A stretch of DNA of 64,000 nt from UBA2421 sp964641895 (GCA_964641895.1 CAZXLA010000001.1:22314-86313); one strand, 5' to 3'. Numbered from the stretch's first letter, positions 43,638 through 52,425 are shown. Notes: a model not told the origin generated them from the letters alone. Made by a program: numbers and translations.

Positions 43638-44969
43638 ATGAAACGCGAACGAGTCATCTGGATGTTTTGCCTCTTCGCCGTCGTGGTGGCGTCGGTGACG
43701 CTGTCGCGCGCCACGCCCGGCGGCGGTCGCGACGATGATTACGCCTTCGTCCGCACGCTGATCGACATTCAACGCCAGGTTTCGAATAACTACGTCGATG
43801 AGATCGAACCCGCCAAGCTCCGCCAGGCCGCCATCACCGGTCTGCTTGGCGAGCTGGATCCGTTCACCCTCTATGTTCCGCCGGCGCGGCAGGAGGATTT
43901 TGATCGACTGCTTGAAGGGTCGTTCAAAGGCATCGGCGTGCAGCTTAATCAGCTCGACAATGGCACCATCGAAGTCGTCACACCGGTCGACGGCAGCCCC
44001 GCTTTTAAAGCCGGCGTGATGGCGGGCGATGTCGTGTTGAAGATCAACGGCGAAAGCGTCGAGGGCCAGCGGCTACCCGACGCGGTGAAGAAACTCGCCG
44101 GGCCGCTCGGAACCGAAATCAAGCTGCAGGTTCGCCGCGCCACCGGGGAGATATTTGACCTGCAGATGACACGTGAAGAGGTGGTCGTCCCAACCGCGCG
44201 CGGCTGGGGCCGCGCCGCCGACAACCAGTGGGATTGGTTCATCAGCAAAGACCCGAAGATTGCCTACCTCCGGCTTACCCAGTTCACGCCCGACAGCTAC
44301 GACGCCGTCAAAACGTCCATCGATCAAATGCTCAGCCAAGGCATGACCGGCCTGATCATGGACTTGCGCTTCAACCCCGGCGGGCGGCTGGATCAGGCGA
44401 TCAAGATCATCGATCTGTTGGTTGATTCAGGAACAATCCTCAGCACCAAAGGCCGGTATCGCTCGGAACAAATCGTGCGCGCGACCGCCGACGTATTGCT
44501 GCCGCGGTTTCCGATGATCGTACTCATTAACGAGCATAGCGCGTCGGCCAGCGAAGTGGTCGCGGGCAGCTTGAAGGACAACAAGCGCGCGATCGTGGTG
44601 GGCACACGCAGCTACGGAAAGGGCAGCGTGCAGGAAGTCGTCCCGCTGGACCAGAACGGCGGCGAGCTGAAGATGACGGTGGCATACTATTATTTGCCCA
44701 GCGGCCGCCTGGTGCACAAGAAAAAGGACGCAACCGACTGGGGCGTTGAACCCAATATCGAAGTGAAAATCGACGAAGACGCGCAGCTCCGGCTACAGCG
44801 CGAACGCTACGAAGCAGAACTGTTCCGCCGCCCGACCACGCGCCCGACAACGGAACCTACAACTCGGCCGTCAACGGTCGACGCACAACTGCAACGTGCG
44901 GTGGACACAATGACCGCGCTACTTGTCTTTGGCGGCGCCGCGGTTCCGACGACGCAACCTGGAAACTAA
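43638..44969 (+). CDS. ctpA: Carboxyl-terminal processing protease (S41)
   Basis: A signal anchor (MKRERVIWMFCLFAVVVASV) is followed by an N-terminal helical region, a PDZ domain ('SFKGIGVQLNQLDNGTIEV', 'SPAFKAGVMAGDVVLKING') and the S41 core, with 'LIMDLRFNPGGRLDQA', the serine in 'INEHSASASEVVAGSL' and the lysine in 'GTRSYGKGSVQ'. It cleaves C-terminal tails in the periplasm. AAGGAAA precedes the ATG. A Thr/Pro/Arg-rich tail follows the core, and the TAA stop starts an ATTGACG heptamer repeat. Confidence 0.93.
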   Translation: MKRERVIWMFCLFAVVVASVTLSRATPGGGRDDDYAFVRTLIDIQRQVSNNYVDEIEPAKLRQAAITGLLGELDPFTLYVPPARQEDFDRLLEGSFKGIGVQLNQLDNGTIEVVTPVDGSPAFKAGVMAGDVVLKINGESVEGQRLPDAVKKLAGPLGTEIKLQVRRATGEIFDLQMTREEVVVPTARGWGRAADNQWDWFISKDPKIAYLRLTQFTPDSYDAVKTSIDQMLSQGMTGLIMDLRFNPGGRLDQAIKIIDLLVDSGTILSTKGRYRSEQIVRATADVLLPRFPMIVLINEHSASASEVVAGSLKDNKRAIVVGTRSYGKGSVQEVVPLDQNGGELKMTVAYYYLPSGRLVHKKKDATDWGVEPNIEVKIDEDAQLRLQRERYEAELFRRPTTRPTTEPTTRPSTVDAQLQRAVDTMTALLVFGGAAVPTTQPGN

Positions 44970-45019
44970 CGATTGACGATTGAACCTGACAACCATTAAT
45001 CGTTCATCATCAATCGTTA
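44967..45019. repeat. Inverted heptamer repeat (ATTGACG family) at the end of ctpA
   Basis: The left arm TAACGATTGACGATTG contains the ctpA stop. The right arm TCAATCGTTA is in inverse orientation. The flank TAACGATTGACG is identical to the one at the end of queG. Confidence 0.75.
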
Positions 45020-45070
45020 CGACAGCGGCGATAGTACGCCGATGTGTTTTGAATCACCACTGGGCAACAT

Positions 45071-46195
45071 TTGCTAATATTAGGCCTTGAATCCACCTGT
45101 GACGAGACCGCCGCCGCCTTGGTCGAAGACGGTGTGCGCGTGTTGTCGAACGCGATCGCCACGCAGTTCGAACTGCACGAAAAGTTTCGTGGCGTTGTGC
45201 CGGAAATCGCGTCGCGCGCTCACATTGAGAACATTCTGCCGGTGATCAAGGAAGCAACCGAATCGGCCGGCGTCACACTCGATCAGATCGACGCCATTGC
45301 CGTTGCTCAGCGGCCGGGATTGATCGGCTCACTGCTCATCGGCGTGACGGCGGCGAAGACGCTGGCTTGGGCACTGGGCAAGCCGCTTGTCGCGGTCGAT
45401 CATGTCCAGGCGCATTTGTATTCGGTGATGCTGCAGGACTCTCCCCCTCCATGTACTCAGGGAGGGGGCTGGGGGGAGGGCTCTTCGTCCGGCGCGCAAC
45501 CTACAGCTTTCGCCAACACGCCCTCCCCCCAACCCCCTCCCGGATTACCAGGAGGGGGAGTAAGAGGAATCGGCCTTGTTTGTTCTGGCGGGCATACCGC
45601 GCTTTATCTCATTCGCAATTGGCTGGATGTCGAGCTTGTCGGCAGCACGATCGACGACGCGGTCGGCGAAGCGTATGACAAAGTGGCCGCGATGCTCGGC
45701 CTGCCATTTCCCGGCGGGCCGGCGGTGGATCGTATCGCCGCGGCCGGCGATCCGAAGGCGCTCGCTTTGCCGCGCTCGATGCTTGGCCGCGATTCGCTCG
45801 ACTTTTCGTTCAGCGGGCTGAAAACGGCAGTGCGCTATCGGGTGTTCGGGTATCAAGGCAAAGAGCGATCGCTGGCAGATTTAAGCCGACAGGAGATCGC
45901 CAATGTCGCCGCCAGCTTTCAGGCCGCGTGTGTGGAAACGCTGATCAAAAAAATCGTTCGCGCGGTGCAGCAGTTTGATGCAGGTTACGTAATCGTCGGC
46001 GGCGGGGTTTCGGCCAACAGCGGGCTGCGCGCGGCGCTGAACCAACTAAACGTGCCCGTGTTTGTTCCACCGATGAAATTTTGCACTGACAACGCCGCCA
46101 TGATCGCCGGCCTCGGCCAAGTATTGCTCGCCGCGGGGCAGACGGCGTCGCTGGATTTGGATGCGGTCACCAGCAGTTCGATCCCACGGCGATAA
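45071..46195 (+). CDS. tsaD: tRNA threonylcarbamoyladenosine synthase subunit TsaD
   Basis: The product starts 'LILGLESTCDETAAALVEDG' (first residue TTG, since the frame upstream holds a stop and no ATG). It carries the metal-binding His pair in 'VDHVQAHLYS' (H111, H115), 'VCSGGHTALYL', 'DDAVGEAYDKVAAMLGL' and 'IVGGGVSANSGLR'. With TsaB and TsaE it makes t6A37 in tRNA. Residues about 124-165 are a Pro/Gly-rich insertion (SPPPCTQGGGWGEG...) absent from the family and encoded by an inverted-repeat element. The length remains in frame and all motifs are intact. Confidence 0.93.
   Translation: MLILGLESTCDETAAALVEDGVRVLSNAIATQFELHEKFRGVVPEIASRAHIENILPVIKEATESAGVTLDQIDAIAVAQRPGLIGSLLIGVTAAKTLAWALGKPLVAVDHVQAHLYSVMLQDSPPPCTQGGGWGEGSSSGAQPTAFANTPSPQPPPGLPGGGVRGIGLVCSGGHTALYLIRNWLDVELVGSTIDDAVGEAYDKVAAMLGLPFPGGPAVDRIAAAGDPKALALPRSMLGRDSLDFSFSGLKTAVRYRVFGYQGKERSLADLSRQEIANVAASFQAACVETLIKKIVRAVQQFDAGYVIVGGGVSANSGLRAALNQLNVPVFVPPMKFCTDNAAMIAGLGQVLLAAGQTASLDLDAVTSSSIPRR
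45439..45562. repeat. Inverted-repeat element inserted in frame in tsaD
   Basis: Two copies of a roughly 40-bp C-rich/G-rich module face each other across a spacer of about 40 bp. The first (CTCCCCCTCCATGTACTCAG...) matches the module at 6826. The second begins CCCTCCCCCCAACCCCCTCC and ends GGAGGGGGAG. Confidence 0.8.
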
Positions 46196-46267
46196 TCGCC
46201 GATCGCTATTTGCTTTGTGATCGCTGCGTGCGGTCAAATAAGAGTCGGCACCACATGGCAAAAAAAA

Positions 46268-46309
46268 GTCAACGTTCAACTTCTGACCCTCAACTTTCAA
46301 CTTTCAAGA
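46268..46309. repeat. Heptamer repeat (CAACTTT family) before nnrD
   Basis: About six 7-base units (TTCAACT, TCTGACC, CTCAACT, TTCAACT ...) run up to five bases before the nnrD start. Only one arm is visible. Confidence 0.6.
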
Positions 46310-46314
46310 GCCGG

Positions 46315-47166
46315 ATGTTGATCGAGCGCGTCTATGTGCCACCGACATTGCCCCGGAGGCCGGACGAAGGGCATAAAGGCCTGTTCGGCCGGGTTCTGGT
46401 GGTGGGTGGGAACCAAGAAATGTTCGGTGCCGCCGTCCTCGCCGCCACGGCCGCGCTGCGCGCCGGCAGTGGCTTAGTGCAGATTGCCGTGCCCGAGCGA
46501 GTATTGCCGTTCGCAATTTGCATCACGCCCGAACTGATCGGGTTAGCACTATCGCAAAAATCCGAAAAATCTTTCCACGCAGCGACGGAAGTCGCTGATT
46601 GCCTGGTCATTGGGCCCGGAATGGGCCGATCAACTCTGTCGCGCAAACGCCTGTTGCGCGTGATCGAACAAGGTAAACCAACCGTCATCGACGCCGATGG
46701 CCTGAATATTCTTTCGCAGCAGGTCAAGCTGCCGAAGAAGCTCGCGCACGCCTTACTCACGCCGCACCCGGGCGAGATGCTGCGGCTGTGCAAACGACTC
46801 GGCGTAAAACAAATTCCCACCGACGACCGCGGGCGGCTTGCTCTCGCCACGAACGCCGCCCGCGCTTTCGGCACCACGATTCTTCTCAAAGGGCATCGCA
46901 GCATCATCACCGACGGCCGTCGGGCTTACGTCAACCGCACGGGCAATTCCGCGCTCTCCAAAGCCGGCAGCGGCGATGTGCTTTCGGGCGTCATCGGCTC
47001 ACTCATCGGCCAAGGGATGAATGTCTTCGACGCCGCGTGCGCGGGCGCATGGATCCACGGCAAGGCAGGTGAGCTTGCCGGCGAGCGACGTGGCAGCCGA
47101 TCGGCGCTGGCGCGCGATGTGATCGATGCAATTGGCGATGCGATTTACACCTATCCGAATCTGTAG
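46315..47166 (+). CDS. nnrD: ADP/ATP-dependent NAD(P)HX dehydratase
   Basis: The 283-residue carbohydrate-kinase-like product has 'GHKGLFGRVLVVGGNQEMFGAA', 'LVIGPGMGRS', 'TVIDADGLNIL', 'LLTPHPGEMLRL', 'ILLKGHRSIITDG' and 'NSALSKAGSGDVLSGVIGS'. It repairs hydrated NAD(P)H. The NnrE epimerase domain often fused to it is absent. The ATG at MLIERVYV is chosen because upstream residues are repeat-encoded. Confidence 0.9.
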   Translation: MLIERVYVPPTLPRRPDEGHKGLFGRVLVVGGNQEMFGAAVLAATAALRAGSGLVQIAVPERVLPFAICITPELIGLALSQKSEKSFHAATEVADCLVIGPGMGRSTLSRKRLLRVIEQGKPTVIDADGLNILSQQVKLPKKLAHALLTPHPGEMLRLCKRLGVKQIPTDDRGRLALATNAARAFGTTILLKGHRSIITDGRRAYVNRTGNSALSKAGSGDVLSGVIGSLIGQGMNVFDAACAGAWIHGKAGELAGERRGSRSALARDVIDAIGDAIYTYPNL

Positions 47167-47257
47167 GGCGCGTCCGACGAAATGAATCAGCAGCTACGCG
47201 GCTGCAGAGCTGCTGATCAATACATTAAGCCCAACGTTTGCCCGCCTACTTCCCCAA

Positions 47258-47989
47258 CTACTTCATCGCCATGTAGGTCACTATGACGAGCGACAGAATC
47301 GTCGCGATCGAAAGCACCACGCTGGCGAAAAAGATCAGGTTAAAGCGGTGGTTCTGCTTTTCAAGAATCTGGTTGATCATCTCGTCGCGTTGACTCAACC
47401 CGCTTTGAACCTGTTGCAGCACGGTCGCGCTGGTGGCCGAATGCTCGCCGAGCGATTGCATGGCGGTGCCCACGCTGCTGAGGTTGTTGCTGATGCTGGC
47501 ATCAGTCTGGCGCAGGGAATCGAGTTGGTCGTTGAGCGAATTGATCAGTTGCTTCTGTTCGCCGGACGTATCGCAAATTCGGTTGAGTACATGGCCGAGC
47601 GTGCTTTGAGCGTCGTTCTGCTGGGCGAGTTGAGTGTAGATCGTCTTCAGCGCCTCGGCTTGCGTGCGGTTGGATTCGGGGATTGATTCAATGATCTGCG
47701 GCAACTGCGAAAGCACGCGCATCAGTTCTTCCTGACGCAGGTTCTGCTTTTCCAGGTTATCGCGGATGCCGCTCATCAATTGCGTCAGCGTGACAAACCC
47801 TTCACTGAGGTTTTGCAGTGCGTTGTCGCGTTTGGCCCACGGGCGGAAGCGGCTTTGCTTCGCCTCCACCAGTTGCGTCTGCGATTGCCGCCCACCGAAA
47901 TCGGCGGTGAGGCCGTTTTCGTCCAGGCGGGTTTTTTTGCCGAAGAGTGATGTCAATCGGCTAATGAACTTGGTCGTCTGTTCGCCCAT
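47258..47989 (-). CDS. Coiled-coil protein with C-terminal membrane anchor
   Basis: The 243-residue protein is a long Gln/Ser/Asn-rich helical rod ('QSTLGHVLNRICDTSGEQKQ', 'VGTAMQSLGEHSATSATVLQ') with one C-terminal helix 'LIFFASVVLSIATILSLVIV'. The rod resembles the signalling part of chemoreceptors but no MCP hairpin motif is present. I do not recognise a family. Confidence 0.65.
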   Translation of the reverse strand: MGEQTTKFISRLTSLFGKKTRLDENGLTADFGGRQSQTQLVEAKQSRFRPWAKRDNALQNLSEGFVTLTQLMSGIRDNLEKQNLRQEELMRVLSQLPQIIESIPESNRTQAEALKTIYTQLAQQNDAQSTLGHVLNRICDTSGEQKQLINSLNDQLDSLRQTDASISNNLSSVGTAMQSLGEHSATSATVLQQVQSGLSQRDEMINQILEKQNHRFNLIFFASVVLSIATILSLVIVTYMAMK

Positions 47990-48090
47990 GTGCGCCTCCG
48001 TGCGAGTTGGAAAGCCGTGCTCGTTTACGCCGCGGGCATCAACCCACGACTTTTGACACGCTATGCCGCCAACTCTAGCATCCGCCGCCG

Positions 48091-49377
48091 ATGATTCAAC
48101 GGCGATGGCTCGCTTGTTCGATGTTGATTTTTAACCTGGCGATCGCCGCAAGCTGCGACCGCACGCCTGCCAATGTGCCTGCACTCTTATCAACCCGCAA
48201 GCCGACCGTCGCCTCGCTCTCGCCGGCCGCGACGGATTTGATCGTGGCGATGGGACTGGGCGATCACCTGATCGCCGTAAGCAATTATGAGCCACCCCGG
48301 AAAACCACAGATTTGCTCCCGCGCGTGGGTGATTATCGCACTGCCGACTGGGAAAAAATTGCCCAACTCCGGCCCGACGTCATTATCACGCAATACCACC
48401 CCGACAAAATGCCCGACGGTTTCGCCGACCGCGCCGCGCGGCTGAACATCCGCGTGTTTAATCGCAAGATCGATTCGCTTGACGATACGTTTAACACGAT
48501 CACCGAACTCGGAACCGAACTAAACGCCCCCCACGCCGCAGCGGAAGCCGCGGATCGATGGCGCAAAACCATGGACCGCGTGAAGCGCACCTCCGCAGCC
48601 AACCCGCGTGTGAAGACGCTGCTCATCGTCGGCGAGAGCGGCCTGAGCGCCGTCGGCCCGAAAACATTCCTCAGCGACCTTCTGGAAATCGCCGGCGGAC
48701 GCAATGCGCTGGTCGACGGCGGCGATTATCCCAACCTCGACCGCGAAAAGCTTGCCGCCGTGAATCCCGATGTCATCATCCAACTGCTTCCCGGCGCGTC
48801 GCCGCAAACCATCGAGCAGGCCGAAGCATTCTGGAGAACAATGCCCGACGTGGCAGCCGTAAAAGGTGGAGCGATTTATCAGATGACCGACCCCGACGTG
48901 CTTCTTCCCGGCTTCAATGTCACCCGTACCGCTGAGCGCTTCGCCGAGATTCTTAACGGGTTGCCGAAGCCTGCTACGCAACGCTCGCCGCGGCCACGGA
49001 AGCGATTCGTCATGCGGCTGCGCAGTAAACGAGAGGATCGCCGCCGCCGCCATGTTGCGAACGTCCCCAGCCGTGAAGCGGCGAAAGACAGTAGCTTGGG
49101 GCGTAAGCCCCAAGACAAGTTGCCCGAGCAACAAGCCCCGAAGCGGCGAAAGAACCGTCGTCATGATCGGTCGCGAATCGTTAACGTTTGGCATTGTGTC
49201 TCGTTCGTTCTATCGCCCCTTCGGGGCTTGACGTGGTGTTCGATCCCCCTGGGGCTTGCGCCCCAGGCTATTTTCTGTCGCCGCCTCGTGGCTGCGGATC
49301 GCGTTACGTGCATTGCTCGACGCGAACGTTTTCCCGCGTTGCTCATCGATCAACCCATCCTGCGAGGCGTGCATTGA
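48091..49377 (+). CDS. BtuF-like ABC substrate-binding protein with a repeat-encoded tail
   Basis: A lipoprotein-like N-terminus (MLIFNLAIAASC) is followed by a two-lobed binding domain: 'VASLSPAATDLIVAMGLGD', 'LRPDVIITQYHPDKMPD', 'TLLIVGESGLSAVGPKTFL', 'LAAVNPDVIIQLLPGAS' and 'VLLPGFNVTRTAERFAEIL'. It should deliver cobalamin or a siderophore to the adjacent permease. The domain ends near residue 295; the remaining 130 Arg-rich residues are encoded by hairpin repeats. The stop overlaps the permease TTG start (TTGA), which suggests that the long form is translated. Confidence 0.85.
   Translation: MIQRRWLACSMLIFNLAIAASCDRTPANVPALLSTRKPTVASLSPAATDLIVAMGLGDHLIAVSNYEPPRKTTDLLPRVGDYRTADWEKIAQLRPDVIITQYHPDKMPDGFADRAARLNIRVFNRKIDSLDDTFNTITELGTELNAPHAAAEAADRWRKTMDRVKRTSAANPRVKTLLIVGESGLSAVGPKTFLSDLLEIAGGRNALVDGGDYPNLDREKLAAVNPDVIIQLLPGASPQTIEQAEAFWRTMPDVAAVKGGAIYQMTDPDVLLPGFNVTRTAERFAEILNGLPKPATQRSPRPRKRFVMRLRSKREDRRRRHVANVPSREAAKDSSLGRKPQDKLPEQQAPKRRKNRRHDRSRIVNVWHCVSFVLSPLRGLTWCSIPLGLAPQAIFCRRLVAADRVTCIARRERFPALLIDQPILRGVH
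49095..49267. repeat. Cluster of CTTGGGGC-gtaa-GCCCCAAG type hairpins
   Basis: Three GC-rich hairpins are seen: CTTGGGGC/GCCCCAAG at 49095-49114 and CCTGGGGC/GCCCCAGG at 49248-49267, each a perfect 8-bp stem with a 4-base loop, and GCCCC/GGGGC at 49215-49227. All lie inside the 3' extension of the btuF-like gene. Confidence 0.7.
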
Positions 49378-50366
49378 ACCGCTACGGCCCGGCACAATTC
49401 ACCGTGACGCTGGCCATCTGTGTGCTTCTCTGGGCGATCGTCGCGACGGCGTGCATGCTTGTCGGGTCAACCGGATCGGTCGGTTGGCCCGAACGTGCGC
49501 TGCTTCCCTTTCGACTCGAACCCGTGCTCTTAGCGTCGCTCGTCGGCGCGGCGCTGGCGGTGGCGGGGGTCACGTTTCAGGCACTGCTGGGCAACCCGTT
49601 GGCCGACCCGTATCTGCTTGGCACCAGCAGCGGGGCGATGCTCGCGTCTTATGTGTGGACGCTGCCGGCGTTCAGCACGATCGCGGGTGTGTTTCCGGTC
49701 GGGCAGCAAGCCATGGCGTTCATGGGCGCGCTGGCGGCGGTCGCAGCGGTGCTGGCGATCGCGGGGCGGCGCGGGCGGTTGGAGCCGACGACCCTTATTC
49801 TCGTGGGCGTGATCGTCAACGCGACCTGCGCCGCCGTCTTTTTGCTCATCAACGCGATTGTGAAAGACGCCGCGACGCCCGGCGGGCCCATCGGTTTTCT
49901 CGTCGGCGGGCTTCAAACCAATCTTGAACCGTGGCAGATCTGGACTTCGAGAGTCGTCATCGCAATTGGTTTCCTCGGCCTTGCACTCATCGGCGGGATG
50001 CTCAACGCCGGCGCGATGAACAATGCTGAAGCGCTGGCGCTGGGCGTGCGCATCAACCGACTTCGGTGGATTGGAATTATCGTTGCAAGCCTGGTTACCG
50101 CATCGGCGGTCGCGGTGAGCGGGCCGATTGGGTTCGTGGGTTTGATTTGCCCGCATCTGGGCCGGCTCATCATCGGTGGCGACGTGCGCCGGCTGCTGCC
50201 GGTCGCGACGATGCTGGGCGCGGTCATGCTCTGCCTGGCCGACGCCAGTGCGCGCAAGCTCAGTTCGTTCGGGCCGATCGGAACGTATTTACCCGTCGGC
50301 GTGATTACGAGCTTGCTCGGCGGGCCGTTCTTTCTCGTGCTCCTGCTTACGCGACGTCGGAGTTAA
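49374..50366 (+). CDS. BtuC/FecCD-type ABC transporter permease
   Basis: The 330-residue membrane protein has the FecCD pattern: 'VLLASLVGAALAVAGVTFQALLGNPLADPYLLGTSSGA' (in parts), 'FLVGGLQTNLEPWQIW', 'LALGVRINRLRW' and 'SGPIGFVGLICPHLGRLI', about nine to ten helices. TTG at the btuF stop is the likely start. The partner ATPase (BtuD/FecE) is not downstream, so it must be encoded elsewhere. Confidence 0.9.
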   Translation: MNRYGPAQFTVTLAICVLLWAIVATACMLVGSTGSVGWPERALLPFRLEPVLLASLVGAALAVAGVTFQALLGNPLADPYLLGTSSGAMLASYVWTLPAFSTIAGVFPVGQQAMAFMGALAAVAAVLAIAGRRGRLEPTTLILVGVIVNATCAAVFLLINAIVKDAATPGGPIGFLVGGLQTNLEPWQIWTSRVVIAIGFLGLALIGGMLNAGAMNNAEALALGVRINRLRWIGIIVASLVTASAVAVSGPIGFVGLICPHLGRLIIGGDVRRLLPVATMLGAVMLCLADASARKLSSFGPIGTYLPVGVITSLLGGPFFLVLLLTRRRS

Positions 50367-50427
50367 TGCTGATGATGTTCCATAGATTTGGCAATCTCAC
50401 CGACGCCATCAGCTATTCGACGCACGC

Positions 50428-50754
50428 ATGCCCATGCGCGGCCCCTTATGCCGCGGGGAGACATTGAAGGCCGGCGCCGACGAACTTCGCGCTGCGCGCC
50501 GGCGGTTTCAGTTCAAGGAAGCCCGCCGGCTTTACAAGGCGGCCAATCGCGTGATTTTCATCGCAATTGTTTCGGTGCCGACGATTGTGACGTTCTCGAT
50601 CCTTCGCAACAGCAACGTGATCCAGATGCTGTGGTTGCCGGGGTTAATCGCTGCGGTGGCAATGTTCATTCGACGTATGGGCACTGACGCGCTGCGGCAG
50701 GCAAGGTCATTGCGACAATCGGGGTTGACAGAACATGACGAACCACGTGCCTAG
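50428..50754 (+). CDS. Small two-helix membrane protein
   Basis: The 108-residue product has a basic N-terminal helix ('ELRAARRRFQFKEARRLYKA') and two membrane segments ('VIFIAIVSVPTIVTFSIL', 'MLWLPGLIAAVAMFI'). No family is recognised. A TTG at 50464 with GGGGAG just upstream is an alternative start. Confidence 0.55.
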   Translation: MPMRGPLCRGETLKAGADELRAARRRFQFKEARRLYKAANRVIFIAIVSVPTIVTFSILRNSNVIQMLWLPGLIAAVAMFIRRMGTDALRQARSLRQSGLTEHDEPRA

Positions 50755-50763
50755 AATACTCCG

Positions 50764-51159
50764 ATGAACCCCGGCGGCTGGAAACTTAAATTGCTGTATG
50801 ACGGCCTTTGCCCGGCGTGTGCCATTGAAGTTCGCATGCTCCGCCGGAAGGACCGAAATGGTTCGCTAACATTTGAAGACATTGCCGACCCGGCTTTTGA
50901 TCCATCGAAATATGGACTGACGCTGCAGGCGACGGTCGGCGCGATGCATGCCGTGACGCCGCAAGGCCGCGTTTTGGTCGGGCCGGATGTTTTTATCGAA
51001 GCCTATCGGCTTGTGGGAATGCGATGGCTGGCCGGCGTGCTCTCTTTCCGGCCGATTCGCCCGTTGGTGAACCTCGGCTACAGAATTTTCGCCAAAATTC
51101 GCCCGCGATTCAGCAAGTTTGATCCGAAGGCATGTTCCTCCGATCGATGCCGAGTGTGA
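50764..51159 (+). CDS. DCC-family thiol-disulfide oxidoreductase-like protein (DUF393)
   Basis: The N-terminus 'LLYDGLCPACAIEVRML' is the DCC signature with a CPAC redox pair. The rest ('RNGSLTFEDIADPAF', 'VFIEAYRLVGMRWLAGVL') fits DUF393 at 131 residues. Three further cysteines, in the last 12 residues, are unusual. A redox role is inferred from the thioredoxin-like motif. Confidence 0.82.
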   Translation: MNPGGWKLKLLYDGLCPACAIEVRMLRRKDRNGSLTFEDIADPAFDPSKYGLTLQATVGAMHAVTPQGRVLVGPDVFIEAYRLVGMRWLAGVLSFRPIRPLVNLGYRIFAKIRPRFSKFDPKACSSDRCRV

Positions 51160-51164
51160 AATTT

Positions 51165-52130
51165 TCAGATGACGCGATTGATCAATGGCTCGCCGCGTTC
51201 GAAGCGACGCAGGTTGTCGATGAAATGATCGACAAGCTGCTGCGCCTCGTTTTGCATCCCCCCGGCGATGTGCGGCGTGATAACACAGTTGGGGGCGAGC
51301 CAAAGCGGATCGCCGCCGGGGAGGGGTTCGGGGTCGGTCACGTCGAGGTAAGCGCCTCCAACTTGACCTGTTTGCAAGGCAGCGATGAGCGATGGCTGAT
51401 CGACGGTTTCGCCTCGACCCACGTTGTAGAATGCCGCGCCAGGCCTGAAGCAGCTAAACAAACTGTGCTTGAAGAGTTTGGCGTTGGCGGGGCTGCTTGG
51501 AAGCAGGTTGACGACGTGGTCTGCCGAAGAGAGCAGGCCGGGCAGATCGGCCATTGCAAATGTGGGCACGGGTTCATCGCCGACGACCTTGCGGCGCACC
51601 CCGCGGATAATTGCGCCGAACGGCGTGAGCAGTTCAACCAACCGTCGCGCGATCGCGCCAAAGCCGACGAGCAACACCTGCTCGCCGCCGAGCGTTCGCA
51701 CCATGGGGCGAAGCGCGCGATAGCGCCAGGCGCGTTCGCCGAGTTGGTCGTGCAGGGCAGGCAGATGTTGTCGATTGTGCGCCATCATGAACGCAACGAC
51801 GTGTTGCGCGCACGGGTCGTCATAAACGGCCGAACTGTTTGTCAGTATCGCGCCGCGGCCGGAGAGGGCATGCCGCAGGTCGTCACGGTCATAGCGCGTG
51901 TAGCCGGCGCTGGTGAGATGGGCCCAGCGAAGGGTTTTGGACGCCATCAGGTCGTCCACGGCGGGTTGGCCCAAGGCGATGTCGGCGGTGCGGCAGGCGA
52001 CGTCGGCCGACCCGGCGATGAGGTTCGAAGAATTTGCGTCGCCGGCCCGGCGAAGTTCATGGGAGCCAATTCGGGCTGCAAAATCCGTTAACAATGCCGG
52101 CTCGATATCAACGTTGGTCCAGATCGTCAT
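51165..52130 (-). CDS. D-isomer-specific 2-hydroxyacid dehydrogenase
   Basis: The 321-residue product has the NAD-binding 'VLLVGFGAIARRLVELL', catalytic Arg in 'FYNVGRGETVDQPSL', Glu in 'YLDVTDPEPLPGGDPLW' and His in 'CVITPHIAGGMQNE'. It reduces or oxidises a 2-keto/2-hydroxy acid; the substrate is unknown. Confidence 0.88.
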   Translation of the reverse strand: MTIWTNVDIEPALLTDFAARIGSHELRRAGDANSSNLIAGSADVACRTADIALGQPAVDDLMASKTLRWAHLTSAGYTRYDRDDLRHALSGRGAILTNSSAVYDDPCAQHVVAFMMAHNRQHLPALHDQLGERAWRYRALRPMVRTLGGEQVLLVGFGAIARRLVELLTPFGAIIRGVRRKVVGDEPVPTFAMADLPGLLSSADHVVNLLPSSPANAKLFKHSLFSCFRPGAAFYNVGRGETVDQPSLIAALQTGQVGGAYLDVTDPEPLPGGDPLWLAPNCVITPHIAGGMQNEAQQLVDHFIDNLRRFERGEPLINRVI

Positions 52131-52318
52131 CGCCGGAGTTTAGTGTCAATGACGAGTTAACAAGAAGGGTTTGTGATGCCGAGTTTTGCGATTCGTTCGG
52201 GTTGAATTGACAATCGACTGGGTCAACTTATACTTTCCCGCCCGACGGTGCTGCTACGCGCTGAAATTTCGGCGTTGGTTTGCCGGAATCGGGGCTGGGT
52301 GAGGTAACTCGCTCGGTC

Positions 52319-52388
52319 GGTTGTGTTTTCGGTTGTGTTTTCGGTTGTGTTTTCGGTTGTGTTTTCGGTTGTGTTTTCGGTTGTGTTT
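52319..52388. repeat. Tandem 12-bp repeat GGTTGTGTTTTC, about 5.8 copies
   Basis: Five perfect tandem copies and one partial copy lie about 40 bp upstream of tRNA-Thr. On the minus strand it would read TTEN repeats, but no convincing gene includes it. The rest of the gap 52131-52425 shows nothing recognisable. Confidence 0.9.
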
Positions 52389-52425
52389 GTAATGGACGAC
52401 AGTCGCACCGTAGCAACTCAGGTGC

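Noticed and set aside
52319..52388. Possible CRISPR-like array
   Set aside because: The 12-bp units are strictly tandem with no spacers and no cas genes are in the window.
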